Positions 28,909-39,662 of a DNA stretch of 43,682 bases are shown one piece after another. Source of the stretch: Vitrella brassicaformis. Lineage: Eukaryota > Sar > Vitrellaceae. The position numbers were made by a program, and so were the translations under genes. The stretch covers positions 1 through 43,682 of the forward strand of contig CDMY01000380.1 of the NCBI GenBank assembly GCA_001179505.1, in the 5' to 3' direction. How positions within the stretch are numbered: position 1 is the stretch's first letter; each line of letters starts with the position of its first letter. Under the pieces are notes generated by a model. The model did no database searches. It had not been told where the DNA came from and saw only the letters and a list, made by a program, of their open reading frames with translations.

Positions 28909-30522
28909 TGGACTCAGTCAGGACACAACCCTGGAGAGGGCAACCACGAGCGCAACGACTGGAAGCGGTATTACACGCGTGTCAAGGAAAATTTCCTATT
29001 GGGCCTTCAAGAGCCCGAAAGGTAGGCAACCGTCTGGGTCTCAATGCAGTGCATGCCTCCGTCCATCGTCTGGTGCTCTTTGTTCTCACAGAGGCCCTCC
29101 AACTCTACGACGTCTTCTGCTCCTGGTCGAGCCGCTACCGCATCCCCGGTCTGACCATGAGTGTCAACACATTCCTCGGCAGGGCCGTGGGGGCGAGCTG
29201 CCATCGATCGACCAGGGACGTAGCTGGAGCACAGCACGGTGCTGTGCCGTCAGGGACGAGTTGATCAAGGAGCTCGAAGGTCTCTGGCTTTACAACCGCT
29301 GTCAGCACGTGTACCCCGTCTACCTCAATGACACTGGCCATGTACCAAACAACCCACACATGCGAATCGCCGCAAGTTTCTTCTGCTCTCCGTTTCAGGT
29401 TGTGTCTGACACGTCCGACAAGGTTCCCCTCTCCGACTTCCCTGATGGCTACTCCAAGGACGACCTCCTCAAGGTCCCGCCCCGCGACAAGTATCGCCGT
29501 CTTCGCGCCACCCAGGATCCGCCCCACGCCCCGCTCACTCGCATCGGCCAGCTGAAGGCAGCCCTCCGCAAGACAGCGCAACAAAGGTATGAGGAGTACC
29601 GGCAGCGAGAGATCGACAGCATCAAGAAGGCAAATTGAGGTCCTCGAGACCAGGTCAGTCGACGTCGAGAGCATCCCTCGTCCCAGGGGGGTCAGCCGTC
29701 GCAACTCGCGCAAGGGGCCTTCGGGACGTGTCACCGTTCCTTCGGCGATGGTCTTCACCGCGGAAAGGAGAAGGCGCTGCGGGCAGCCCTGGAGTGCAGG
29801 TTGCAGCACCTGCAGGGCCATGGGTGTCCCAAGTGCCGGGACTTGGGGTCAGGGTGGGAGGAGTTCCAGCAACGGGACAATCGGAGGCTGGAGATCGAGC
29901 GTGTCGACAGTTGTATCGAGGAGGTCGAGGCCGCCATACGTGATGGACGTGAGGTGTCTCCTCCCCCTGGGATGGGTGGTAGGGCGTCTGGGATGGCATG
30001 GGTACGAAAGGAAACACATCACGTACATTCCTCCCAGATCAGACCCATCACCAGTATTATGATTTGTTTGCGTGCAGGACACGAGCCACACGGTGGACGG
30101 TCAACCGCGGTGTCAGATTCGCTTCACGCCAGCACAGCCTCCCATGGACACCAGCATGAAGGCGCTGCTCGCTGCTCTCTAGCTCAAGCGGAAGCACCGG
30201 GTCGAGGGCGGGTGCGAGAGGTGTTTGCAGTCGGCCAGCACGCGTGACAACGAGGAGGGTGGGCGGGCCTCAGCTGCATGGACTCGCGAGAACGCAGGTG
30301 GCGACCATCGACGCGGCACTCAGCCAGATCGACAAGGGCGTGGTTCCCTCGTCTCTCACGGGCACAGGGTGCACCTACCTTCCGCGACAAGACACCGTCG
30401 TGACGCATCACACTCGCAACAAAAACAGGTGTCATCCGAGCTTTTCATTTGGCCCCCGGTCTAAGCTCGATCAGCTGGAAGCAGTCAAGCTGGCTCTTGA
30501 GGCCAAGAGACATCATCTGTAG
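28909..30522 (+). CDS. Unrecognised multi-exon gene with CxxC motifs and coiled coil
   Basis: After the acceptor CTTTGCAG an exon reads GEGNHERNDWKRYYTRVKEN to a donor at 29022. The next has ALQLYDVFCSWSSRYRIPGL and TMSVNTFLGR (about 29093-29180). A long exon has RDELIKELEGLWLYNRCQHV, MRIAASFFCSPFQ and, ending at 29638, RYEEYRQREIDSIKKAN. Further on, KEKALRAALECRLQHLQGHG leads into a CPKC pair and ERVDSCIEEVEAAIRDGRE (donor GTGTCT near 29953). Then come a GGCERCLQSA segment (about 30207-30240), VATIDAALSQIDKG (about 30298-30340) and LDQLEAVKLALEAKRHHL before the stop at 30522. The two CxxC pairs could bind zinc and the C-terminus is helical. Junction phases are not all resolved. The LYDVFCSWSSRYRIPG segment faintly recalls the C-terminal part of D5-type primases, but that is not enough to assign. 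Confidence 0.42.
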
Positions 30523-31900
30523 GGCGGGACGCGTGAGAATTGCCGATGAACAATCGCTCCCTTGGCTTCCTGGAGTTTTGCCCTTCCCTTCCGCCTTTGG
30601 TTGTCTGTCAGCGACTGATCTGGGGCGGTCGAATGTGTCACGGGAAGGGCATGTTCGACCGCGGTCAGTCCCTCATTTGTTGTGTTCCATAATGCGGGTT
30701 CGGGGGGGTCGTGAGGTTTTGGGAAGGACCGAGCGACCCCCGCGCAACCCCCGTGCGGTTGTCCAGTGTCATTGTCTTTTTGGCTGGTAGGCCCTCGTAA
30801 ATTGATGGTAGGCCTGTAAACTGCATGATCTACGTGGAATGCGTACATACGAGCAGGTGCATGCCGCTGCATAGTGGTTTTATCGTATCAGACTCATCTC
30901 GGTCTGTATGCAAATGAAAACGATCAATTACCGATGGTGGATGGATGGATGGATGCTTCGCAACCAGAAACTTCAAATAAAAGGGCGTCAGGATCATGAA
31001 GGCGAAGCGGCGCGATGCCAAAGCGATGTTCGCGAGCAGAGCGTAAATTAAACGTCGGTCGATTGTGTGTGGACTGCTGGTACAAACAAATGATGAAGGC
31101 TCAAGCTATCTCTGTTCGCACACACGGGGGACTGCTCTTATCAACGACTGCCTGTCTGTCACACAGACGGGCACAAACAAACGAATGAACGAACGATCGG
31201 ACGACGAACGACGAACGAACGTAGCCTCTCGTTCCTGTGACGATGGGAATCAACCACCCCGTGGAAGCCTCCTCCCTTTGGCCACGACGGTGGTTGATGA
31301 AATTAGCTCTCTTTTTTATATCGAGACACCGGACAAATAGAGAAAAATTGTTCATTGATTGGTTGATCAATTGATTGAGTTGTTGATTAATTAATGCTCG
31401 GAGGCCCTTCGGTTGGCTGGTTGATGTCTTCTCCTGGTGAGGCATCACTGAATCGCTGACTCTCGCTCTCCTCAGAGAGAGAGGTCAGTTTGTGTACGTG
31501 ACACACTCGTGGCCGTGTTGCTCATCGATTGCTATCAAATCAAGTGACATACAGTCGCACGAACAGCTCTCTCTCGTGTCACGAACCGAACGTGGTCTCA
31601 CACCACCCATTCGCGGCACGCACCACCGCATCCACCCTCGTGTGCACCTCTCACTGAAAGGTCCGATAAAACTCTCTGCCCGCTGGCGGCTGGAACGGCC
31701 AGCAGCATCAGCCCTGCTGCAGGAGAGAGAGAAAGGGACCAAGGGAAGACAACAAGGAGGAAACGGCAAACAAAGAGAACGAAGAAAGACAGAAACACCC
31801 AGAAGGCAAGGAGGCAGGCACAAGGACAGAAGACGGATTCACTCGTAAGCACTTCGACGCATCCACAGACACGCTCTTTTTGCTACGTAAGTGTCCTTTC
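30523..31900. other. No gene recognised
   Basis: Contains an ATGG run near 30938-30954 and ACGA/GAAC simple repeats near 31175-31222. The overlapping Lys/Arg-rich frame at 31492-31848 and its antisense Leu/Phe-rich frame have no splice support. Confidence 0.45.
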
Positions 31901-31901
31901 G

Positions 31902-32055
31902 CGTGGCATCACTGAGCCGCACACGCAGACCACCACCCACACGCGACGCAGCCGAAGCCCGAAGAGGTCCTCCCTGACACAAACAGATCCACAGCATCCA
32001 GGACTCGAGTGGCATCACTGACCCGTGCTCGCAGACTACCTCCCACACACGACGG
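31902..32055 (+). repeat. 47-base direct repeat, two copies 107 bases apart
   Basis: GTGGCATCACTGAGCCGCAC and the following CGCAGACCACCACCCACACG (31903-31948) recur as GTGGCATCACTGACCCGTGC and CGCAGACTACCTCCCACACA (about 32010-32054). They lie about 300 bases before the VAC14 ATG. About 80% identical by eye. Confidence 0.65.
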
Positions 32056-32356
32056 TTCAGTTCAGTTCGGTTCGGCTGGGGCTTCAGGGGTGCCCTGGCT
32101 TTCGTGCAGAAGGGTTTGATTCGGGTCTTGCACGCTCAAAAAAAGGTTCAGCTGCACCGTTGCATGCGGGGCTGATTCAAAATCGGCAAAGATCTATTAT
32201 TACGAACATGAAGTGGGTAGCGTGCCACTCGATCGGAGTGGCGGGTCCGAATGAGGGTTTAGGGTTTGAGAACTTATCGTGAAACAGAAACACAGAGGGT
32301 ATGGCCTGAAACCTTACCCGTGCTTCGGTTAGAGGTGCTTCCCTCCTGGCATCTCA

Positions 32357-35300
32357 ATGGCCGCTACTTCTGCCGAGGCTTTGGCTGTCTTCGGAAGCAA
32401 TGTTGTCAAGACTTTGCCTGACAAAAGTGAGAGTTGTTTCATGTTGGTTCTTCATTCGTATCTGCCATGTCATCAGGCTATGAGAAGCGCAAGATTGCTG
32501 CCCAGGAGGTTGAACAGCTGATTCGGAGCTACTACAGTCAACAGCATCCTGGGAACACGGCGCACGAGAAGACCCGCGCTGCCCTGGAGTTGCTGGTTCG
32601 TGAGTATCTGGAGAATCCGCTGGGCAACTACAGGAAGGGGGGTCTGATTGGCTTGGCGTCTGTGGCAATAGGGCTTGAGGCAGCGAACATACAAACACAC
32701 CTGGGTGAGCTCAAGATATGACTATTCACAGACTCGAAAGCACAAGGATCGGTGGCGATAGATTTGCTGGTGCCGCCTATACTCAAGTGCTTCTCTGACC
32801 CTGAGTCACGCGTACGTTACTACGCATGCGAGGTAAACACGAGGCGAGTCGGCAGAGCCCCATTTGATTGTCTTGAGGGTGCAGTCACTGTACAACGTTG
32901 CCAAGGTTGCGCGTCACGATGTCCTCAAGTACTTCAATGACATATTTGATGGGCTGTGCAAGGTAGGCGCGTGAGGGAAGATGGGAACTAAAGCTGAATC
33001 GCAGACATGGACCCTCTGTCTGCAGCTTTTCGCCGACGTTGATGTTGAGGTGAAGAATGGCGCGCAGTACCTTGACAGGCTCATCAAGGACATAGTAACC
33101 GAGTGGTGAGAATGGTCAAAGTACAGTGATATGCATCTATGTGTACCTTTGCGGCATTCTGCCAGTCCTGCCTTCAATGTTGCGGAGTTCATCTCGCTGT
33201 TATCGCAGCGAATTCGTGTGCTGAATCCGTACGTCAGGCAGCTTATGGTACGTGTTTTGTGCACACCTACTGCATGGCGTATCTTCTGTGTTCTTACCAG
33301 TTGAGCTGGATCACCATCCTTGACTCCGTACCAGGTCGGTGGTCGCAAGCCTATGTAGCCGTCTGAACTATGTATTGCTGTTTGCAGACGTGGATATGTT
33401 ATCGTATCTCCCACAGTTTCTAGAGGGCCTTTTCAGCATGCTCGCAGATACAAACAGGTCTGCCACATCTTCGAGTGCTGCTTGTTTCGCATAGATGCAG
33501 CCGAAAGCATGTCTTGGCGATGCAGGGATATTCGGCATGGTGCGGACGCCTGCCTGTCCGAGTTCCTGAACGAAATCAAGCAGTCGGGGCCCAAAGGTGT
33601 GTGAGCCGACTAAACTCGCAAGTGAATGCACGAGCGCTGCGACCTTCATGATGAATGATCGATCAGAGGCTGAGAGTGTTATCGGTGAGGTGGCAAAGAT
33701 AGTTGTCAAGGGATGCAAAGCTGCTGGTAGGAAAGAACAGTAGGACATGCAGGATCTTGCGGCAATTCTGCTCGTTCGTGTAGAGAACTTCTGCCGTCTA
33801 ACTGCATTGGTGTGGCTCCATGATTTTGTCGAGATGGGTGCCTCTATTTCCCTGCAGCCTCTGTATCCTGCTCTTCTCGATGGAGTGTTGCATTGCGTGG
33901 ATGATAGCGAAGAAGGTGCGCAAATAGATAAGATTGGCAAATACCCCTACAGTCTCTCACTTGGACAGAGATAAGTCGAATTGCGGTTACGACACATACC
34001 GCTCTGTTGAATATGGTCAATAGTTCGGACTTCGCATTCGCTGTGCCAGAGCTGGTAGGCCTTGAGCTTGACACCAGCGGAATGTGAAAGACACACTTGA
34101 CACTCGTCTGTCTGTAATTCTCAGGTGACAGTCTTGCTTGACAAACTAAAGAATGAAGGGGTGAGTGGATTGTCGCGGACCAGAGAACTCAATCGGACAG
34201 AGAACTCAATCGGACAGGAACTCTTACCTTGTTTGTCTCGGCAGGTGACGGTCCGTGTAGCCTGCCTGCAGTGGGTGTGTATGCTGCTGACGCGCAGGTA
34301 CATCACCTGACCCGCATTGCTCCCTCGTAACTTTGGGCTCTCTGACGATTTGCCTTCAGGCCAGGACAGATGGCTCTGGTACTGGAGATATTGTTTGATC
34401 CCATCTTCGAGACGCTCAAGCATCCTGATAGCGAAGTTGTCGTCGCAGCACTGCAAGTCCTTGCGCAAATATCCCAACACGGTGAGAAATGGGTCTCATA
34501 ATGTACTCGGTAGTGACACGCGTTCTTGCGCCGATTGACGTAGTTCAGGTGACTTTTTTGACCTGGTGTCCCAGAAGTTACTGCACCTCTTTGCAAAAGA
34601 TCGGAAAATGCTCGTAAGCAATGCATGGACATGGCATCCTTATATATAGTCGTTTGGCACACATCGTTTTTCCCGTGCAGGATCAGCGCGGCCGTCTGGT
34701 TATTCGCCAACTGTGTACGTACCTAGATGTCCAGCAGCTCTACACGACCATTGCGAAGGCGCTTGAGCAAGAGCAGGTACTAAAGATAGGATCACACGCA
34801 AAGGACAGCCGATATATGTGTGTGTCTTAAGGACTTGGAGTACTGTCACCAGCTGGTCCAGATTTTCAATTGGATCCTTCTCACCGCCAAGGAAACCAAA
34901 GAGTTTCGAGAGAAGCTTCTTCATGGTAACAAGCTCAAAAAGTCAACTCCTGGTGTGCAATTCTAAGGGGCTTCATCCCTTGCTTGGCCCGCAGCCGATG
35001 AATCCGAACTCTTTCGACGCCTTCTGGTGCCGTGGTGAGCAAGCTTTTCGTGAAGCTGATCAGCATTTCTCGCTCACATTTTTCGTTTCGTCAGGTTTCA
35101 CAACCCCGTATCGACTCTTTCTCTCTGTCTATGGGTAAGTGCGCGTACAAGGACGCACACACACACACACACACACACATATCGTATTGTGGACGTGAGA
35201 ATCAGGTACAAGAGTACGACATGGCTTTTGAACTTGTCCGACGGTTGTAAGCGCAAAGTCAATTTGCCATACGGGTATCCAAAGAATCTCCCTTGACTGG

Positions 35301-35844
35301 CGATGCAGTGCCACTTTCGAGCCATCTGTAGAGTTTCTCGTCCAACTTGATCAGTTGGTACACCTAATGGAGTCACCCATCTTCGCACGTACGAGCCAAA
35401 TACAACCAACAAGCGGGTGTTTAATGTGATCGTCCTGTGCAGGAATGCGTCTTCATCTCCTCGACCCGAGATCACACCATACCCTGCTAAAAGCTCTCAT
35501 GGGTAAAGGAGCTGCTCGTTCTACTCTGCTCGACGACCTGTTCACCCTATTGTGTTCAGGTCTTGCCATGTTGATGCCTCAGGCCTCAGCTTTCCAGATC
35601 CTTCACCATCGACTGCAGATTGTGCAAACAGGTGACATATGGGCCTAAGTACCACACACTGTGCTCCCTTGCCCATCTTCTGTCAGGACTCCTCAGCGAA
35701 GGTCTTCAGAAGCCTGGTGTGGCTTCTCCTGGCACTCTGAAGGCGGAACTGTCCGGCCTTCTGCAGAAATTCGATGAAGTCACTTTGAGACATGTTAGGT
35801 ACAAGATCGTTGAAAATGCAATACACTCTGATGCCATGACATGA
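32357..35844 (+). CDS. VAC14: VAC14, scaffold of the PIKfyve/Fab1-Fig4 complex
   Basis: There are 25 exons: 32357-32426, 32477-32704, 32747-32832, 32885-32962, 33026-33105, 33166-33247, 33301-33334, 33388-33457, 33526-33596, 33667-33726, 33784-33915, 33969-34054, 34125-34160, 34245-34297, 34360-34481, 34549-34613, 34681-34776, 34832-34925, 34995-35034, 35095-35134, 35206-35246, 35309-35388, 35443-35502, 35560-35631 and 35687-35844. They encode 677 aa (human 782). VAC14 is a HEAT-repeat scaffold that assembles the kinase and the phosphatase making and removing PI(3,5)P2 on endolysosomes. Landmarks are KSYEKRKIAAQEVEQLI, YRKGGLIGLASVAIGLE, SRVRYYACE, GRLVIRQLCTYLD, FHNPVSTLSLCLW and ALMGLAMLMPQASAFQILHH, the last two in the Fig4/Fab1-binding C-terminal half. 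The 3' end is uncertain: a donor at 35805 and an acceptor at 36155 would replace the last 13 codons by an acidic exon (PLEGEEGEDDDDDDDDFEAR). Confidence 0.95.
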
Positions 35845-36062
35845 TGTCACTTTGACAAGCTTCACTTATGACATGATGTCACTTAGAGACATTTGCCAGC
35901 GGTGGCCAAGCTGGCAAATGGCAAGCATTTCACTCTGCCAAATTTTTCACTGTTCTGTCGATGAAATGTCAATTTCACTCTGTTCTGTCAAATGAAAGCA
36001 TTTCACTGAAATGCTTTTCTGCCAGGCAAAATGCTGGCAAATGGCTTGGCAGAGTGAAATGT
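35836..36062. repeat. Inverted and direct repeat cluster at the VAC14 3' end
   Basis: ATGACATGATGTCACTT occurs directly repeated (35836-35852 and 35868-35884). AAAGCATTTCA / TGAAATGCTTT (35995-36005, 36007-36017) is a perfect 11-bp palindrome about a single C. CATTTGCCAGC and CATTTCACTCTGCCAA modules on the left recur as reverse complements on the right (GCTGGCAAATG, TTGGCAGAGTGAAATG near 36030-36060). It looks like a small foldback element in the last VAC14 intron or 3' UTR. The annotated VAC14 stop falls on the edge of this cluster. Confidence 0.65.
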
Positions 36063-36154
36063 GTGTGTGGCGTCTGTACAATCTAACACCTGTCCATCCA
36101 CACGCATACCATCACACGACCGCTCATTCTCTCATCTCTCTTTCTGGTTGTGCA

Positions 36155-36345
36155 GGAGAGAGTCGAAGCCGCTTGAGGGCGAGGAGGGGGAGGATGACGA
36201 CGATGACGACGACGATTTTGAAGCCCGCCAGCCGTCACGTCTGACGCCGACCTGCAGACCGAGGCCACATCGGCATCCCTGCAGGCCGTCGCCGAGTCGG
36301 CAGTGTCTCATGAAATGGATGAAAATGGTACAAAGTGAAAGCTTT
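36155..36345 (+). CDS. Possible alternative terminal exon of VAC14 (acidic)
   Basis: After the acceptor GTTGTGCAG, the frame that would continue from a VAC14 donor at 35805 reads RESKPLEGEEGEDDDDDDDD and FEARQPS, and stays open beyond 36345. A donor-like ATGGTACAAA follows near 36329. The join is in phase (AG plus G gives Arg). An acidic tail is plausible for a scaffold, but no family similarity supports it. In another frame the region 36240-36330 also looks coding-like (DADLQTEATSASLQAVAESA). Confidence 0.3.
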
Positions 36346-37519
36346 TTCTTCGTGGTCAGCGATTTGACACCGCGGCAGGAGTCTGACTTGTGCAAACACA
36401 TTCATCGACCAACAGTTTCGAAGACTTCTAGAGCCAGCCCCTCACGTAGAATACCGACATTATACGGCCCCGACCGACTCGACACGATCCGCGTGCTCCC
36501 TGAGACAGACATGTGCGTGCCGACTCGCCGTGACGTTCTGTATAGATATAATGCTCGAGGGGGTCATGATATGTGTGTGTGAATGTGTGGATGGATGCAT
36601 GGATGGACCTGTCATTGATTGTTTTTCAGCCATCAGTCATCGAGTAAGCCATAAAGACAGCCGGGAGGTAAGAAGGCATCGGTACGTCGGCGGGTGGGGG
36701 AGGGTCGAGTAGTTGTAGCATTGCATTGACATGATGCGAAGTGGACATCTCGATGTGTGTCGTCGCGAGTCCCGTCTATCCCTTCGACAAGGTGCGTACG
36801 AACGAGAAGGAAGAGCAGACAGGAGGACGTATACATGGAATGAATGGATGTGTATCGACCGTCTGGAATGAATGGATGTGATGCGACCTGTATGTGGGTT
36901 TGCCCGCATTCCCGTGACCACCGCCTCCGCGTGTGTGTGCAGCCGAGATGTGTGTTCATGAATGTTTGCACAAAGTGTTTGTCTTGCTCGTGCCCATGTG
37001 TATTTCGATGGATGTGTTGCGTGACCGTCGATGGGTGCGTGCGACTGACTGTCTGCCTGTCTTCCTGTCTGCCTGGATGGATGATTGGATGGATGGATGG
37101 ATGGATGTGTGTATGGATGTTTGTTTGTTTGTTTTCTGTGTTGTGTGTTTTAGCTTTTCTTTGCTTGTTTTGTTTTGTTTTTTTTTTTCCTTCTTTCTCT
37201 GTATGCTGTTTCTGAAACGGATTTCTGCGCGCGTTCTAATGGAAGGTCTCACATGGGTGTCATGTCCGTGATTTTGCAATGGGAAGTGCGGGAATCACCT
37301 TGCCAATCTGCAATGACACGGCGTTGCTCACACGAGTGCGTGTTCGGAACTTAGATTTCCGTCTTTTAAGCAAATTCGTGTGCGAAAAATTCTCTGCTCT
37401 TGCACTAGTCTTACAATGGTGCGCCGGCTTGTCGTGTTGACTCGCGCAAGGCGCTCATACAGGCGGGACGCGTTCTCGGCGCCCCCTCCCCCCCAAAACG
37501 GGGCTCCAACCCGTGGAAG
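36346..37519. other. No gene recognised
   Basis: Contains a GGAT microsatellite at about 37074-37107 and T-rich runs at 37170-37200. Frames here are repeat-derived. Confidence 0.45.
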
Positions 37520-37876
37520 CCTCCGCAATACAATTAAATACGTGTGCAGAAAAATATTTAACAAAAGTTCCAACAACAAGGAACACAACTTAAAAGCCGC
37601 CAAAAATGAAAGGAGAAATTTTTGAAATATTGGGGTTTCCGCGTTCGATGCGAGCTAAGCTCGCTGTCTGTTTTTTTGAATGTAAGGGATAAATGTTCTT
37701 CTCGCAAACCAATGTCCTCCAAACATCAAACTGGATAACACTCGTTTGTATGGTCGACACAGTCCATTTGCCTTCACACTTACACACCGCACGCACACAG
37801 AAGACAGACATAAGATTACAGACAACAGATAGAGACATGCATACACAATTCATACAGACAAACAGCCAGACAGGGA
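37520..37876. repeat. A/T-rich dispersed repeat, copy 2
   Basis: Shares with 16730-17045 the motifs GAAAAATATTTAA, AAAAGCCGC, AGACAGACATAAGATTACA, ATAGAGACATGCATACA, AATTCATACA and AAACAGCCAGACAG in the same order and orientation. It contains a Phe/Lys-rich frame but no conserved protein. Confidence 0.6.
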
Positions 37877-38137
37877 GTCAACTTGCATTAACCGTAACAC
37901 TCGTCTGTGTGTCCGTGATACTCATACAAATACAGTCCCATGAGCACGCAGAGTCAAACACTCCAGGGGAGGAGGGATCAATCCCCGCCCCATCAGCACA
38001 CCCCAGTCCCGCAAACCCTCCCTCCCTCCCCCACGCAGACAGAAGCTAGTCGCACGCGCGAGGGCGATAGACAAGCGAGAGCGAATCCATCCAGACACAT
38101 GACTGAATCCCCGAGCCTTCCACTCCTCCTTCTCCAA

Positions 38138-39101
38138 AATTCGTTATCATGCGAAACGGACTTTTTCTCAGGTGAAAACAGACTTCAGGCGTGCACTCCT
38201 GTGATCTCTCTGCTCCTCTCTAGAGGTCTCACACATCAGTGTAATGATAGTATTCTGCAATGGGACGGGCCGCTGGATAAGGCATGAACGAACGAATCAC
38301 TCTGTCAACCTTGCATTCTCGACTCACACGAGCGTGTGCTTGCATGTCAGTCAAGCAATAAATCAATCAATCATGGGTCATTGTCATTCATTGATTCATT
38401 CAGTGAATCACTGCATCACTACAGACAACTCCCTCGGTTGCTTCGCTTGGGAGACGGCCGTGATCCTGGCCTGACTGGCCACGAGGTGGCTGGCCATGGG
38501 TGGTTCACATCACCCATACATGGTCAATATAGCCGGCCACCCTATATAGAAACACCCACCACCCTTCCGGTCGGCTCTTCCGGCGGTAGAGCCGACCGGG
38601 GAGTCCCCTAGGTGGACACTGATGATGGAGACTCTATACTGTACATATGTATGGTTGGGACTCCCAGGTCGGCTCTACCGCCGGAAGAGCCGACCGGAAG
38701 GGTGGTGGGTGTTTCTATATAGGGTGGCCGGCTATATTGACCATGTATGGGTGATGTGAACCACCCATGGCCAGCCACCTCGTGGCCAGTCAGGCCAAGA
38801 TCACGGCCGTCTCCCAAGCGAAGCAACCGAGGGAGTTGTCTGTAGTGATGCAGTGATTCACTGAATCAATGAATGGAATCAATTCATTGATTGACTGACA
38901 TGCAAGCAAGCACACACTTATGTGTCTCGACTGATGGAATGGCAAAGTGTTTTGTGCTCGCGTCTTTTCTTCGCACAAGCACTTCACTGCAAATGCGTCG
39001 CATTCGGATCAAGAGGGCCTGTAAGGGCTCAAGGCTTGCCTGACGCTGGCAAGAAGTCTGTTTTATCATGAGAAAAAGTCCATTGCACGTGATAAGGAAT
39101 T
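38138..39101. mobile_element. Composite AATT-flanked foldback element, copy 2
   Basis: It begins AATTCGTTATCATGCGAAAC and ends (reverse complement) AATTCCTTATCACGTGCAAT. The terminal repeats continue with GGACTTTTTCTCA and end near AACAGACTTC on both sides. The left 260 bases match, inverted, the right half of copy 1 (15633-16162); the right 240 bases match, inverted, its left half. Between them lies a 207-bp near-perfect palindrome (listed separately). No transposase is encoded, so it must have been moved in trans if mobile. AATT is present at both borders. Confidence 0.78.
38401..38863. repeat. 207-bp near-perfect palindrome with a 49-bp spacer
   Basis: 38401-38607 and 38657-38863 are reverse complements with only about two mismatches by eye (CCTGGCC/CTTGGCC near 38465, and G/T near 38600). 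The same peptide therefore appears in frames on both strands (GHEVAGHGWFTSPIHGQY). The spacer 38608-38656 is unique and contains GTACATATGTAT. Transcription would give a long hairpin RNA; the DNA could extrude a cruciform. Confidence 0.9.
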
Positions 39102-39329
39102 CCAAGTGTATGGATGGATACATGGATGAGAATCGATGGGTTCGTATGGGAAGAAGACGTTGATGAGGGCGCCCTTGCGTGATGTGATGCATGCTGTCTG
39201 TCAATGCCATGGTCAAGAAATGGCCATCTCTCCTGTTCGCTAGATAAAGGAGACACTGTATGGCCCTTCAGGATTCTTTTCCGCCTGTGCTCTTTGTTAC
39301 CATGACGAAGGACAGCGGACCACAAGTGA

Positions 39330-39590
39330 GGGAGGCAGGGTGCGAAAAGGAATACAAAGGTCAACAATGGGTGTTTGTCACTTCGAGGAGGCCAAGCAGG
39401 AGGCCATCGCACACCGGCAGGCCATGGAGAGGCTGCACTACACATTTGTCGACAAGGGGGCAGAGTCTGAGCAGCCCGCTGTAGACGATGAGGAGGGGAG
39501 TGAGGAAGAAGAGGAGGAGGGGAGTGAGTGAGGGTTGTTTATTGTAGCCCATGATGGTGTTAGAGTGTATAGTTACAACGACGAATATCA
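39330..39590 (+). pseudogene. AP2-domain tail fragment (family copy C)
   Basis: From about 39380 the frame reads FEEAKQEAIAHRQAMERLHY and TFVDKG, then an acidic tail (EEGSEEEEEEGSE) and a stop at 39531. This is the helix end of the second AP2 domain plus the C-terminus; the beta-strand half is missing. The flank TTGTTTATTGTAGCCCATGA follows, as in other copies. It lies tail to tail with the methyltransferase-like gene, whose stop is 130 bases away. Confidence 0.6.
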
Positions 39591-39662
39591 TTTCCTTGGC
39601 GTGCTACTATTTGACAGAACGTCGGAGGTTCTTGTTCGTTTATGCACATGAACGAACGACGA

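Noticed and set aside
28909-29190. D5-type primase C-terminal domain in the gene at 28909-30522
   Set aside because: Only one short segment (LYDVFCSWSSRYRIPG) fits; no ATPase motifs are present nearby.
31492-31848. Lys/Arg-rich plus frame and Leu/Phe-rich minus frame
   Set aside because: Both arise from a purine-rich low-complexity stretch; no supporting splice sites.
37328-37603. Leu-rich minus frame resembling a membrane protein
   Set aside because: Falls partly in the A/T-rich repeat and is not conserved in the other copy of that repeat.
38336-38826. Two open frames on opposite strands with the same peptide
   Set aside because: They are the two arms of the palindrome read on each strand; no splice or codon support for a gene.
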